Source: Deltaproteobacteria bacterium (GTDB lineage Bacteria > Myxococcota_A > Bradymonadia > REDH01). From it: a stretch of DNA of 64,000 bases. Made by a program: the position numbers and the translations under genes. Below are positions 50,953 to 61,742 of this stretch, one piece after another (position 1 is the first letter of the stretch; each line of letters begins with the position of its first letter). The notes beneath the pieces are model-generated. The model did not search any database, had not been told where the DNA came from, and saw nothing but the letters and a program-made list of their open reading frames with translations. The stretch lies in NCBI GenBank assembly GCA_007693585.1, contig REDH01000078.1, forward strand, positions 1 to 64,000. The letters are read 5' to 3'.

Positions 50953-51556
50953 CGCACTCCCCTTCGAGGACAAGGCTCCAGGAGACCGTTGTCGTGAACG
51001 ACTGCAGGCCCGGGAGGAGTTCGAGTCCCGGCGGCAGATCCTTGAGGATCTCGAGGCGCACGACAAGCGGGCTGTATTGCGGCTCGAGGGGGAAGGCGCA
51101 TCGCAGCAGCCGCTCCTCCGGGACGTCGTAGACGACGAGGTCGGGGAAGGGCTGCTCGAGCCGGGGCTGGAGCTGTCCGCCGCCGAGCTCCCATGTCCGC
51201 GTCTCGCCGGCCAGCGAGAAGCTCCAGCGGTAGCGAAGGACGGCGCCGGTGGGGTCGTAGACGTTGCGCAGGTCGAAGACGGCCTCCCCCGGCTGGGTGA
51301 GATCGATGGCGACAGGGTGCGTGTTGGGCGGGGAGACGTCCTCCGGCAGATGGAACGGCGCGGACTCCGGATCGGGCGGTGCGCCGACGATCGGAGGGCC
51401 GTAGGGGCAGCCGGAGGCGAGCACGCCGAGCAGCAGGACGGTCCACGCTCGGGGGCAGGGTCGGGATGGTCGTGCGGTCGCGGGGGCATGGTCGCGGGGC
51501 GAACGGCTGGGCAGGGAGACGGCGACGCGAGGACGGACACAGGGCGCCGCCGGCAT
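50942..51556 (-). CDS. Lipoprotein, unknown function; first gene of the envelope operon
   Basis: 204 residues from ATG 51556; a TTG at 51610 is the alternative. An unusually long Arg/Pro-rich N-terminus (about 38 residues) precedes the hydrophobic core and lipobox VLASGC. The mature part is beta-rich (YRYRWSFSLAGETRTWELGG-type strands, FPDLVVYDVPEERLLRCAF) and may be an Ig-like fold; it contains two Cys that could form a disulfide. A sigma-54-type promoter (51569-51586) predicts a transcript start only about three bases before ATG 51556, so the mRNA may be almost leaderless. No ribosome site is visible for either start. Confidence 0.75.
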   Translation of the reverse strand: MPAAPCVRPRVAVSLPSRSPRDHAPATARPSRPCPRAWTVLLLGVLASGCPYGPPIVGAPPDPESAPFHLPEDVSPPNTHPVAIDLTQPGEAVFDLRNVYDPTGAVLRYRWSFSLAGETRTWELGGGQLQPRLEQPFPDLVVYDVPEERLLRCAFPLEPQYSPLVVRLEILKDLPPGLELLPGLQSFTTTVSWSLVLEGECDDP

Positions 51557-51568
51557 CGCGCAAATGCG

Positions 51569-51586
51569 ATGCAAGATGCCTGCCAG
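51569..51586 (-). promoter_or_regulatory. Sigma-54 (-24/-12) promoter
   Basis: On the minus strand: CTGGCAGGCATCTTGCAT. It has TGGCAG for consensus TGGCAC, a four-base gap and TTGCA, and the invariant GG (51584-51583) and GC (51572-51571) are 10 bp apart as required. It lies in the 108-bp gap between the sigma-54 activator gene and the four-gene lipoprotein operon and points into that operon. Confidence 0.75.
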
Positions 51587-51664
51587 CGGTCTGCGGTGCG
51601 CGTCCTTCAACGGGGTCCGGTGTCCGGGGTGGGGGCGGGGAGGGGAGAAGTCAGGACATTGCTG

Positions 51665-53494
51665 TCATGCATTGTCCTCGTTCTCGTCGTCGTCCTCGTC
51701 GTCCTCGTCGGTCCGATCGCCTTCCTTTTCGAGGAACCGGAAGATGGTGCGGGGATCGACGCCGAGGTCCCGCGCCGTGCGGGTGCGGTTGCCCTCGTTG
51801 AGCGCGAGCACCTCGAGGATGTAGTCGCGCTGCCAGTTCTCCCGGGCCTCGGCGAGCGGCAGGATGGACGGGAGCTGGTCCTCGCGCAGGTCGAGCTCCT
51901 CGGGGCCGAGGGTGGGCCGTTCGCCGAGGATCACGGCCTTGCGGATGTGGTTCTCGAGCTGGCGGATGTTGCCCGGCCAGGGATGGCGGCGCAGCGCGAC
52001 GAGCGCCTTGCGGTTGAAGCTGCGGCGACCGGTGCCGTACTCCTTCACGAACCGATCGAGAAAGTACTGTGCGATCAGTACGATGTCGTCTCCCCGCTCG
52101 CGAAGCGGCGGGAGCGACAAGCTGACCACGTTGAGGCGGTAGTAGAGATCCTCGCGGAACGTCCCCTCGGCGATCATCGTCTCGAGCTCCCGGTGGGTGG
52201 CCGCGATGACGCGGATGTCCACCGTCTCCGGCCGGTTGTCCCCCACACGGGTCACCACGCGCTCCTGGATGGCCCGCAGGATCTTCACCTGCAGGTTCAA
52301 TGGCATCTCGCCGATCTCGTCCAGGAAAAGGGTGCCGCCGTCCGCGGCCTGGAATCGGCCGGGCTTGCTCGCCGTGGCCCCGGTGAAGGCCCCCTTCACG
52401 TGGCCGAAGAGCTCGGATTCCAGCAGATTCTCCGGGATGGCGCCGCAGTTGATCGTCACGAACGGACCGTCGCTGCGGTTGCTGCGGCGATGCAGCTCGC
52501 GGGCGATGAGCTCCTTGCCCGTCCCGGTCTCGCCGAGGACCAGCACGTTCACGTCGGTCCCCGCCACCCGCTCGACCCGACGGTAGACCTGCCGCATGGC
52601 GTCGCAGGCCCCGATCAGCGAGCCGAAGCGCATCGCCTCGAGGGCCTCGCGCAGCTCCGCGTTGTCGAGGCGAAGCTCGTCGAGCAGCACCGCGTTGCGG
52701 ATCAGCAGCGCCGCCTGGGCGGAGAACACCCGCAGGGTCTCGAGGTGGGTCGTCGTGAACAGGTTCACCACGTTGTTGTTCCCCACGTAGATCAGGCCGA
52801 GAAGCTCGCCGCGCGCCTGCAGCGGAACGCACATCACGCTGCACAGCCGGAGGTTCACCACCGAGAGGCTCTGCGCGAAGGCGTCGTCCTTGAGCGCGTC
52901 GGAGACGATCAGGGGCTCCCGGGTCCGCAGCACCGTGGACACGATGCTGTCGGACAACTGGCGCACCGCATCCGCGATGTTCTCCCGGTCCACGTTCCGT
53001 CCCACCCGCACGCTCGGCTGGCCCTCCTCGTCGAGGAGGACGAGGAACCCCTTCTCGGCCCTCGTGAGGTCGACCACGGCGTCCAGCAGCGCCTCCAGCA
53101 GGCTCTGCGCGTTCTCCGACTGCATCAGCCGGTCCGAGAAGCCGACGATCTCGCGATAGGCATGCACGAGGTCCGCCGTGCTGGCGTTCTCCTGCGTCGC
53201 GCTCACATCGTACAGCCGGAAGTGGACCAGCGTGTCCCCGAGCAGCAGCTCGTCGCCGTGGTCGAGTTCGTGACGCGCGCGCTTTCGCCCGTTCACGATG
53301 AGACGCGCCTGCTGCACCGCCTGGATCGAGAAGGCGCGCCCGTCGAACTGGACCATCGCGTGGGTCTCCTCCATGGCCGCGTCTCGCACGACGACGTCGT
53401 TGTCCGCACCGCTGCCGATGCTGGTGATGCGCCGCGTGAGGTTCACGGTGCGCGGGGCGGAGGCGCCCGGGGGCTGGAGGAGAAGGCTGGGCAT
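51665..53494 (-). CDS. Sigma-54-dependent transcriptional activator with FHA and GAF domains
   Basis: 609 residues. FHA domain at about 16-93, GAF sensor domain at about 128-270 ([30 protein letters not shown]), AAA+ domain at about 293-525 with Walker A GETGTGKE (321-328), the sigma-54-contacting GAFTGA loop (368-373) and Walker [10 protein letters not shown], then a Fis-type helix-turn-helix ([20 protein letters not shown]) and a short very acidic tail ([12 protein letters not shown]). The FHA suggests control by a Ser/Thr kinase; a PEGA kinase is encoded two genes upstream on the same strand. The GAF could sense a small molecule. A -24/-12 promoter lies immediately downstream. Confidence 0.96.
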   Translation of the reverse strand: MPSLLLQPPGASAPRTVNLTRRITSIGSGADNDVVVRDAAMEETHAMVQFDGRAFSIQAVQQARLIVNGRKRARHELDHGDELLLGDTLVHFRLYDVSATQENASTADLVHAYREIVGFSDRLMQSENAQSLLEALLDAVVDLTRAEKGFLVLLDEEGQPSVRVGRNVDRENIADAVRQLSDSIVSTVLRTREPLIVSDALKDDAFAQSLSVVNLRLCSVMCVPLQARGELLGLIYVGNNNVVNLFTTTHLETLRVFSAQAALLIRNAVLLDELRLDNAELREALEAMRFGSLIGACDAMRQVYRRVERVAGTDVNVLVLGETGTGKELIARELHRRSNRSDGPFVTINCGAIPENLLESELFGHVKGAFTGATASKPGRFQAADGGTLFLDEIGEMPLNLQVKILRAIQERVVTRVGDNRPETVDIRVIAATHRELETMIAEGTFREDLYYRLNVVSLSLPPLRERGDDIVLIAQYFLDRFVKEYGTGRRSFNRKALVALRRHPWPGNIRQLENHIRKAVILGERPTLGPEELDLREDQLPSILPLAEARENWQRDYILEVLALNEGNRTRTARDLGVDPRTIFRFLEKEGDRTDEDDEDDDENEDNA

Positions 53495-53517
53495 GGTGCG
53501 CGAGGGGCTGGGGCGGA

Positions 53518-54660
53518 TCAGGGAGAGCTGCGGCGGGGCCGGTCACCCTGCCGACGGCTGGAGCGCCGGTCCGGACTGGCGGCCGGATCCGGCGGGGCGG
53601 TGAGCGTGCGATAGTCGACGAGACCCTCGCGGGGGTGCAGCAGGGCACCGTGGAGGACGTTGAGCGCCATCACCGAGAAGAACGCGATCCCCGTGCCGAC
53701 CTGGGCGCGCTGACGCCGCTCGGCGCGGTCGACATCCGGGAAGAAGCCGCGATCGTCCCGCGACGTCTCGTTGAGGATGAACAGCGACGCGCTCGCCACC
53801 CCGAGGGCCGACTGGGCGATGAGATACGTCACTCCGAGCACGTCCCGGTCCATGCTGAAGAATCCGTACCCGAAGGGCATCATGGACACGAGAAGCGGCT
53901 GCTCCCGCACCCGGCTCTCGATGTAGATGATCGCCTCCTCGGGCTGATCCCCGAGCCGCTCCGCGAGCTCCTCCGCGTTGTCCTCCCGCACCCGCTCGAA
54001 GCGCGAGACCACCGGCGCAGGGTACAGCAACGGATCCAGTCGCGCCCGCGGATCCAGCCGCAGCACTTCGAGGAAGGCCACATCCGCGTCTCCCCGCTCC
54101 CCGAGAAAGAACGCGCTCACCCCGTCCAGCGTCCACAGCTCCACGAGGAGCACATCCGACAGGGGCATGGGCTCCGGCCGCAACAGGGGATCCACCCGTT
54201 CGCGAACCGCCCGGTAGTCCCCGTACACGAACGCATCCTGCGCGAACCGCACCGCCGCCTCCACATCGGCTTCGGTCGACGGCCGCTCCCCCCCCACGGC
54301 ATCGGAGGACAGCCCCGCGCCCTGCTCCGCGCCCGGCGTCGGCTCCGCGCTGCCGGGCGCTCCCTCTTCACGCCTCACCGCGTCGCGTCGCGGCGAGGCC
54401 TCGCTCCCGTCCGCCTCCACCCCTCGCTGCGGTTCGGCGTCGTGCTCGCTCCGTCCCGAGGCCACGCTCCGTTGCGGGTCGTCGGGGGAGGCACCGTCGC
54501 CCGCCCTCGACGCTTCCTCTGGTGAGGAGGGGCCGGTCGGTGGAGTCGTGCCAGGGGGGTGCGGGGGGGCGGTGGCGTCCGCGGACGCCACGAGGAGCGT
54601 CGCGAGGAGTGCGGCGGCGAGAGAGGTGGCGAAGCCGCTCGGTGTGGGGTCGAGGCGCAT
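53518..54660 (-). CDS. Exported/membrane protein with TPR-like region, unknown function
   Basis: 380 residues. A signal peptide ([18 protein letters not shown]) leads to a disordered Pro/Ser/Glu/Asp-rich stretch (about 30-125), a helical TPR-like part (about 130-230, [38 protein letters not shown]) and two hydrophobic segments near the C-terminus ([20 protein letters not shown] and [19 protein letters not shown]), ending in a basic tail. It lies 23 bp before the sigma-54 activator and 91 bp after the kinase, all on one strand, so it may link the kinase to the activator. Family not recognised. Confidence 0.8.
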   Translation of the reverse strand: MRLDPTPSGFATSLAAALLATLLVASADATAPPHPPGTTPPTGPSSPEEASRAGDGASPDDPQRSVASGRSEHDAEPQRGVEADGSEASPRRDAVRREEGAPGSAEPTPGAEQGAGLSSDAVGGERPSTEADVEAAVRFAQDAFVYGDYRAVRERVDPLLRPEPMPLSDVLLVELWTLDGVSAFFLGERGDADVAFLEVLRLDPRARLDPLLYPAPVVSRFERVREDNAEELAERLGDQPEEAIIYIESRVREQPLLVSMMPFGYGFFSMDRDVLGVTYLIAQSALGVASASLFILNETSRDDRGFFPDVDRAERRQRAQVGTGIAFFSVMALNVLHGALLHPREGLVDYRTLTAPPDPAASPDRRSSRRQGDRPRRSSP

Positions 54661-54751
54661 GGCCCGCGGGTTATACCACGGGGGAGCCGCGGCTCAAGGA
54701 TGGCCGTTGCGGGGGCCGGGCGGTGCGCTTGGTCCGAGGGGGCCGGGTGGG

Positions 54752-56692
<1,941 letters not shown>

Positions 56693-56720
56693 TCGTGCCG
56701 GGGAGGGACGGAGGTGCGTT

Positions 56721-56740
56721 CGGTGGCGCTGGTGCCACCG
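56721..56740. promoter_or_regulatory. Inverted repeat upstream of the kinase gene
   Basis: CGGTGGC (56721-56727) and GCCACCG (56734-56740), exact complements around six bases, 28 bp before the kinase start codon. It is a candidate operator or leader hairpin. The remaining roughly 230 bp up to the divergent lipoprotein gene show no other feature. Confidence 0.35.
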
Positions 56741-56966
56741 CTCAACCTACGCGTGCGCCAGCGCAGGGACAAGCGCGAGGGGCCATGGCCTTGTCTGGGG
56801 AGGGCAGGGTGATGATGCATGGAATCGAGGCGGCGGGGGGCCGTGTTCGCTCCGGTGCGGGCGGCTCCCGGTGGCTCGCCTCCCCCGGGCGGGCTCCGGG
56901 GCTTTCGTGGCCTCCGTTCGTGGCGGGTCCGACCGCGCGCAGACTTTGTCTCTCCTCGACTCCCGG

Positions 56967-57395
56967 ATGCACATGCTGTCCTCATCGCTTCGGCTCTCCG
57001 GTCTGCTCCTGCTCCTGCTCGGTCTTCTGTCGGTGTCCGGTTGCGACCGCGGGGAGTTGTCTCTCGACGAGGTGGCCGGGGATCAGGCGGCCTATCGGCT
57101 GCACTCGTCCACGGTGGACTCGCCGGACGGGCCGGTGCTGCGGGTGGAGGTCGAGCCCCTGGCGCCCTATCGGGTGAACCTGGAGTTTCCGTGGGCGCTG
57201 ATGGTTCCCGTGAAGGACATGCAGCTCGCGTCTGGCGATGCCTCGCGGCTCGACGAGGCGCGGGCGGTGTTCGAGTTTCCGGCGGGGACGTCGACGGGGC
57301 TGGTGGAAGGCAACCTTCGGTTGAGCGTGTGCACGGACGACATCTGCCTCACGCCGCGCGAGCGCATCCGCTGGGAGGTGGCGAGCGGGGAGTGA
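56967..57395 (+). CDS. Small lipoprotein, unknown function
   Basis: 142 residues; ATG 56967 (MHMLSSSLRL) is used, with ATG 56973 as alternative. Lipobox SVSGC (Cys 26). The mature part is a compact beta-rich domain (VLRVEVEPLAPYRVNLEFPW, GNLRLSVCTDDICLTPRERI) with a C-x4-C pair that could form a disulfide. It lies 75 bp upstream of prkA on the same strand and may be co-transcribed. Similar C-T-x-x-x-C-L-P endings occur in thiol-disulfide-associated periplasmic domains, but no family is claimed. Confidence 0.75.
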   Translation: MHMLSSSLRLSGLLLLLLGLLSVSGCDRGELSLDEVAGDQAAYRLHSSTVDSPDGPVLRVEVEPLAPYRVNLEFPWALMVPVKDMQLASGDASRLDEARAVFEFPAGTSTGLVEGNLRLSVCTDDICLTPRERIRWEVASGE

Positions 57396-57470
57396 GCGAC
57401 AGTCGGGGCGTGCCGGCACGGCGGCAGGGCCCCCTTGATTTCGACACACGCCAGCGAGGAGCACGGACGC

Positions 57471-59735
57471 ATGAGCGAGAGCAACGAGAGCACACCGGCC
57501 GCACGGGCGATCGAGGCGCTGGCCACCTCGATGCAGGAGTCGTTCGAGACGCATCGGCGGATCCTGTCCTTTCCCGACTTTCTGGAGCAGGTGGCCGAGC
57601 ACCCGCGCCGCTTCAGCCGGAGCGCGGCGCAGTACGTGCTGGACGCGCTCGACCACTTCGGCACCAGCACCCTCGAGCGCGGGGGGCAGGACGTCCGTCG
57701 CTGGTCCTGTTTCGACGCGCCCTTCGACGGGGGGCGGGACAAGGTGGTGGGCAACGAGGCCATCCAGGCGGAGGTGATCCGGCACCTTCGGAACTTCGAG
57801 CGCGAGGGGCGGATCAACCGGCTTCTGCTGCTTCACGGTCCGAACGGCTCGGCGAAGAGTTCGCTTGTGTCCTGCATGATGCGGGCGCTCGAGGCGTTCT
57901 CGCACGCGGACGAGGGGGCGATCTACCGGTTCAACTGGATCTTCCCGTCTTCGGCGACCGAGGGGGGACGCATCGGCTTCGAGAAGCGCGGGGCGGAGTC
58001 CGAGGAGCGGCTCGACTCGTTCGCGTACCTGGAGGAGGGGCGGATCGATGCGCGGCTTGCGGGGGAGTACAATGACAATCCGCTCTTCCTGCTGCCGACG
58101 GAGCAGCGCGTGGCCTTTCTGGAGGAGCGGCTGGCGGCGGCGGGCGAGACCGGGTTCGTGCTCTCGGACACCATCCGTCACGGTCAGCTCGGTCATCGGT
58201 CGCGTCAGGTCTTCGAGGCGCTGCTCTCGTCGTGCCGGGGAGATCTCCGTGCGGTGCTGCGCCATGTCCAGGTGGAGCGGTTCTTCATCAGCCGTCGTTA
58301 CCGCGAGGCGGCGGTGACGGTGGAGCCGCAGCTTCGCGTGGATGCGGCCGTGCGGCAGCTCACCGCGGATCGCAGTCTCGCCGCGCTGCCGAGCGCGCTG
58401 CAGAACCAGACGCTCTTCGAGGTCTTCGGTCCGCTCGCCGAAGGGAACCGCGGCATCATCGAGTACAACGACATGCTGAAGCGTCCCATGGACGCGAACA
58501 AGTATCTGCTGTCCACCAGCGAGAAGGGGACGGTGTCCCTCGATACGGGGATTCTCCAGCTCGACGCGGTGCTCATGGCCACGGCGAACGAGACCTACCT
58601 CGAGGCGTTCAAGCAGCAGCCGGACTGGTCCTCCTACAAGGGACGGATCGAGCTCGTGCGCATGCCGTACCTGCTGGACTACCGGGCGGAGGAGCAGATC
58701 TACGACGACCTGCTCGAGGCGCTGGCGCTGGACAAGCCGGTGGCGCCGCACACCACGCATGTGCTCGCCCTGTGGGCCGTGCTCACGCGCCTGCGTCGTC
58801 CGGCGGCGGACGGCCTCGACGACGCCATCCGGGGGGTGGTGGCGGATCTTCAGCCCCTGCGCAAGGCGCTGCTCTACGCGGACGCCGACCTGCCCGCGGG
58901 GTTGAACGGGGAGCAGCAGAACAAGCTGCGGGCCGCGATCCCCGACCTGGCGCAGAAGGGTGCCGAGGGGCCGCACTATGAGGGACGGTACGGGGCCAGC
59001 CCCCGCGAGATGAAGCAGCTCCTGCTCTCCACGGCCCACGGGGAGGGCGAGACCCTGTCGCCGGTGCGCCTGCTGGAGGCCCTGCGTCACTTCATCCGGG
59101 ACGTCTCGGTGTACGAGTGGCTGCGGATCGAGCCGGACGGGTCCTACCACCAGCCGGCGGCGTTCATCGACCAGGTGCGGGAGCACTATCTGGACCGCGT
59201 CATGCGCGAGGCGCGGGAGGCGACGGGTCTGGTCGACGAGGACGAGTATCTGCGGGTGTTCCAGCGATACGTCCAGCATGCGAAGCACTGGCTGAGCGGC
59301 GAGAAGATCGACGAGCCGGGGAGCCGGGCGAGCGTCCCGGCCGACGAGCGCATGCTCGAGGAGGTGGAGCAGGCGCTCGGCCGGGAGGAGGAGGCCCGCT
59401 CCTTCCGCAGCGGCCTGATCCATCGGGTGGCGGCGTTCCGGATCGATCACCCGGACGACGAGGTCGAACTGGCCCGGATCTTCCCGGCGTTCGTGGATCG
59501 GTTGCGCGAGGACTACTACGCGAGGAAGGCGCTGGAGGTGAAGCGCCAGGTGGAGGCCTTGCTCGCGATCACCGATCGGCAGGACGAGCGGGCGGCGGAG
59601 GCGCTCGATCGTGGCCAGCGCGAACAGGCCGACCGGATGCTGGAGTGCCTGTGCAGTCGGTTCGGCTACGTGGAGGCCACGGCGCGGGAAGCCATGGCGC
59701 TGCTGTTCCAGGAGCGGCTTTCGGAGCTGGGCTGA
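57471..59735 (+). CDS. prkA: PrkA-family serine protein kinase
   Basis: 754 residues from ATG 57471 with GAGGAG upstream. The N-terminal AAA-like domain has the P-loop HGPNGSAKSSLVSCM (about 121-135) and the RGIIEYNDMLKRP Walker-B region. The C-terminal half holds the PrkA region (EGRYGASPREMKQLLLSTAH, then RDVSVYEWL). PrkA proteins act with SpoVR and YeaH/YhbH in stress or sporulation responses; in Bacillus an ATP-dependent protease activity has also been proposed. Those partners are not in the window. The protein is longer than the usual 630-690 residues, partly through extra C-terminal helices. Confidence 0.94.
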   Translation: MSESNESTPAARAIEALATSMQESFETHRRILSFPDFLEQVAEHPRRFSRSAAQYVLDALDHFGTSTLERGGQDVRRWSCFDAPFDGGRDKVVGNEAIQAEVIRHLRNFEREGRINRLLLLHGPNGSAKSSLVSCMMRALEAFSHADEGAIYRFNWIFPSSATEGGRIGFEKRGAESEERLDSFAYLEEGRIDARLAGEYNDNPLFLLPTEQRVAFLEERLAAAGETGFVLSDTIRHGQLGHRSRQVFEALLSSCRGDLRAVLRHVQVERFFISRRYREAAVTVEPQLRVDAAVRQLTADRSLAALPSALQNQTLFEVFGPLAEGNRGIIEYNDMLKRPMDANKYLLSTSEKGTVSLDTGILQLDAVLMATANETYLEAFKQQPDWSSYKGRIELVRMPYLLDYRAEEQIYDDLLEALALDKPVAPHTTHVLALWAVLTRLRRPAADGLDDAIRGVVADLQPLRKALLYADADLPAGLNGEQQNKLRAAIPDLAQKGAEGPHYEGRYGASPREMKQLLLSTAHGEGETLSPVRLLEALRHFIRDVSVYEWLRIEPDGSYHQPAAFIDQVREHYLDRVMREAREATGLVDEDEYLRVFQRYVQHAKHWLSGEKIDEPGSRASVPADERMLEEVEQALGREEEARSFRSGLIHRVAAFRIDHPDDEVELARIFPAFVDRLREDYYARKALEVKRQVEALLAITDRQDERAAEALDRGQREQADRMLECLCSRFGYVEATAREAMALLFQERLSELG

Positions 59736-59843
59736 CGGGTTGTCAGCGCGAACGCTTCCGGGCGTGGGGATCGGCGCTGTCGGATCCGCATCGAGTGACG
59801 GTGCGCGGGAGAGGGGCCCGTGCGCCCGTGCGAACCACCGTGC

Positions 59844-59947
59844 CTTCCTGCCCGGCATGTCTTCCGCTCCGGAAGGAGCCGGGAGGCCCACCGAGTTCTG
59901 CGGTGTGGATACCTACTTCCTGCCCGGCATGTCTTCCGCTCCGGAAG
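59844..59947. repeat. Two exact 32-bp palindrome-containing repeats
   Basis: Copies at 59844-59875 and 59916-59947 are identical over 32 bp and 72 bp apart. Each ends in a perfect hairpin, CTTCCG-CTC-CGGAAG. They lie between the convergent prkA and OmpA genes, a usual place for REP-type elements. The other parts of the 258-bp gap show no gene. Confidence 0.8.
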
Positions 59948-59993
59948 AGCCGTGCGCTGGTGCGAACCGCGGTCGGGAGCGGGCTGCGGGGGC

Positions 59994-61190
59994 CTACTCG
60001 AACAGGAAGATGATCTCGGCGCGGTTGTTGTTGCGTCGCCCTTCGGCGCTGCGGTTGTCGAACGCGGGGCTTTCGCGGCCGAAGCCGGCGGTGTTCAGGC
60101 GGGACTGGGTGATGCCGCGCTGCAGGAAGTAGTTCTGCACGTTGTCCGCGCGGGTCTGGCTGACGGCCATGGCGGCCTCGACCCGGGAGCGGTCATCGGT
60201 GTGGCCCTCGATGAGGATGGAGAGGTTGTCGTACTCGCGCATGAGCACGAGGACCTGATCGAGGAGGTAGGTCCGGTTGCTGCGGATCTCGGCGCTACGG
60301 CTCTCGAAGAGGTCGGGGAGCGTGATCACGAGGCCGCGGGCGTCGATTCGGGCCCCTTCGAAGAAGATCTGCTGCGCCTGTTCGAAGAGAGCGCGGACGC
60401 GGGTGTCGCGCATGAGGCGGTCCTGCTCGCTCATGAAGCGGGGCCGGGCGCGCTCGGAGGCGCGGCGGAAGGCGTCCAGGGCCTGGACGGCGATCTCGTG
60501 TGCCTCGTCGAGGTTGCCGTCATCGAAGCGCGTCTGGGCCCGGGTGAGGAGCTGTCGTGCTTCGCGGAGCAGGTCGGTGGCGTACTCTTCGGCCTTCAGC
60601 CCCTCGGCGGTGCGCTGTTCGATGCGGGCTTCCTGGATGGCGTAGACGGCCCGGGTCTCGCTGCGGCTGGCTTCCTCGAGGGTGGCGAGCTCGCGGCGGA
60701 GCTCCTCGTTGCGCTGGAAGAGGGCCTGGACAGCGGCGAGCAGGGTGATGAGCTCGCGTTCGGAGCTCAGTCGCGCATTGAAGTCGTTGCGGCGCTGGAT
60801 CTGGGTCTGGAACTGTGCGCTGGCGCTGGAGAGCCGAGCGCGCGCGTCGGCGGCCCGGGCGTAGTTCTCGGCGGCACGGAAGTACATCAGCCCGACCCGG
60901 GCGGCGAGCTCGGCCTCGGGCATGCGCTTGCGCTGGTACTCGTCCATGGCGCGCTCGTAGAAGACGTCGGAGCGCTGGAGGTTCTCGACGGAGAGGTCGA
61001 GGAGTTCGCGCACGTTGAGGTTTTCTTCCTCGGCGGGGTCGACGCGCAGGAGGGCGCCGGTGGCGGAGCTGCGCAGGGAGTCGAGCTGCGCGAGGTTGTC
61101 CGGCATGGGCGGCAGTCCGCCGCAGGCGCTGGCGAAGAGGAGCGCGAGGAGCCCGAGGGGCAGGACGGTGCGGTTCAGGGTGTGGTTCAT
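59994..61190 (-). CDS. OmpA-family lipoprotein
   Basis: 398 residues. Lipobox FASAC (Cys 23). The middle (about 45-255) is a long alpha-helical region of the DUF4398 kind with coiled-coil character (ELAARVGLMYFRAAENYARA, ELRRELATLEEA). The C-terminal OmpA peptidoglycan-binding domain (about 275-395) has ILIEGHTDD (with the binding Asp), SQTRADNVQNYFLQRGI and NNRAEIIF. It tethers the outer membrane to the wall. It is coupled to the small gene upstream by a 4-bp overlap. Confidence 0.94.
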   Translation of the reverse strand: MNHTLNRTVLPLGLLALLFASACGGLPPMPDNLAQLDSLRSSATGALLRVDPAEEENLNVRELLDLSVENLQRSDVFYERAMDEYQRKRMPEAELAARVGLMYFRAAENYARAADARARLSSASAQFQTQIQRRNDFNARLSSERELITLLAAVQALFQRNEELRRELATLEEASRSETRAVYAIQEARIEQRTAEGLKAEEYATDLLREARQLLTRAQTRFDDGNLDEAHEIAVQALDAFRRASERARPRFMSEQDRLMRDTRVRALFEQAQQIFFEGARIDARGLVITLPDLFESRSAEIRSNRTYLLDQVLVLMREYDNLSILIEGHTDDRSRVEAAMAVSQTRADNVQNYFLQRGITQSRLNTAGFGRESPAFDNRSAEGRRNNNRAEIIFLFE

Positions 61191-61654
61191 CGGCCGTCTC
61201 CTTCGAGGGTCTCCAGGATGTTCTGGACCTCGTCCTGAAGCTGCTGTCTGCGCTGGGTGGCGCTCTCGAGCTCGAGTTGCGCGGTGTCGGCATCGTGGAG
61301 CATCTCGTTGGCGGCAGACTCGCGCTGGTCGGCGAGATCCTCGAATGTGGCGCGTTCGAGGATCGAGGCGATGAGCCGTTCGCGGGCCTCGATGCGGAGG
61401 ATCACGGACTGGGCCTGTCGGCTCTCGCCGGCGGCGAGGAGTCCCTGGGCGTCCGTGATCTCCATGCGGACCTGGGAGAACTCGCTCGAGGCTTCGTCGG
61501 CGTAGTCGCTGCGCTCATGCTCGGCGATCCGGTCGTTGGCGGCCTCGAGCCGCTGTCGCAGCTCGTTGCCGTGGGCGGAGAGCGGCAGGAGCAGCAGCAG
61601 CGCGAGCGCGAGGAGCGCGCTCATCGGCTGGCGGGGGAAGGCACGTGGGGTCAT
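61187..61654 (-). CDS. Small exported helical protein (DUF4398-like)
   Basis: 155 residues, with AGGAGG six bases before ATG 61654. A signal peptide (SALLALALLLLLPLSAHG) precedes one long amphipathic helical array (LRQRLEAANDRIAEHE, ITDAQGLLAAGESRQAQSVI, LDSATQRRQQLQDEVQ-type segments). Such DUF4398 domains often occur fused to or next to OmpA domains, as here (ATGA overlap with the OmpA lipoprotein). It is probably a periplasmic partner that packs against the helical part of that protein. Confidence 0.82.
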   Translation of the reverse strand: MTPRAFPRQPMSALLALALLLLLPLSAHGNELRQRLEAANDRIAEHERSDYADEASSEFSQVRMEITDAQGLLAAGESRQAQSVILRIEARERLIASILERATFEDLADQRESAANEMLHDADTAQLELESATQRRQQLQDEVQNILETLEGDGR

Positions 61655-61713
61655 GGTGGTCCTCCTGGCGGGGTGCAGCGGGTGGGCTGCGCCGGTGCGT
61701 GGGCATCCGGGGC

Positions 61714-61742
61714 GGGATAGGGGGAAACGGGCGCGGCGTCAA
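61714..61742 (-). promoter_or_regulatory. Candidate sigma-70-type promoter for the DUF4398/OmpA pair
   Basis: On the minus strand: TTGACG (61742-61737, 5/6), 17-bp spacer, TATCCC (61719-61714, 3/6). The predicted start gives a leader of about 50 bases before ATG 61654. The -35 overlaps the stop codon of the MscS gene. Confidence 0.42.

Noticed and set aside
50807-53614. 935-codon plus-strand frame opposite the sigma-54 activator
   Set aside because: The activator on the minus strand has complete AAA+ motifs; this frame is its shadow.
56982-59891. 969-codon minus-strand frame opposite prkA
   Set aside because: PrkA on the plus strand has the P-loop and family motifs; the antisense product does not.
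59844-59947. Two-repeat mini CRISPR
   Set aside because: Only two repeats with one 40-bp gap, no further degenerate repeat, no cas genes in the window; position between convergent genes fits REP elements better.
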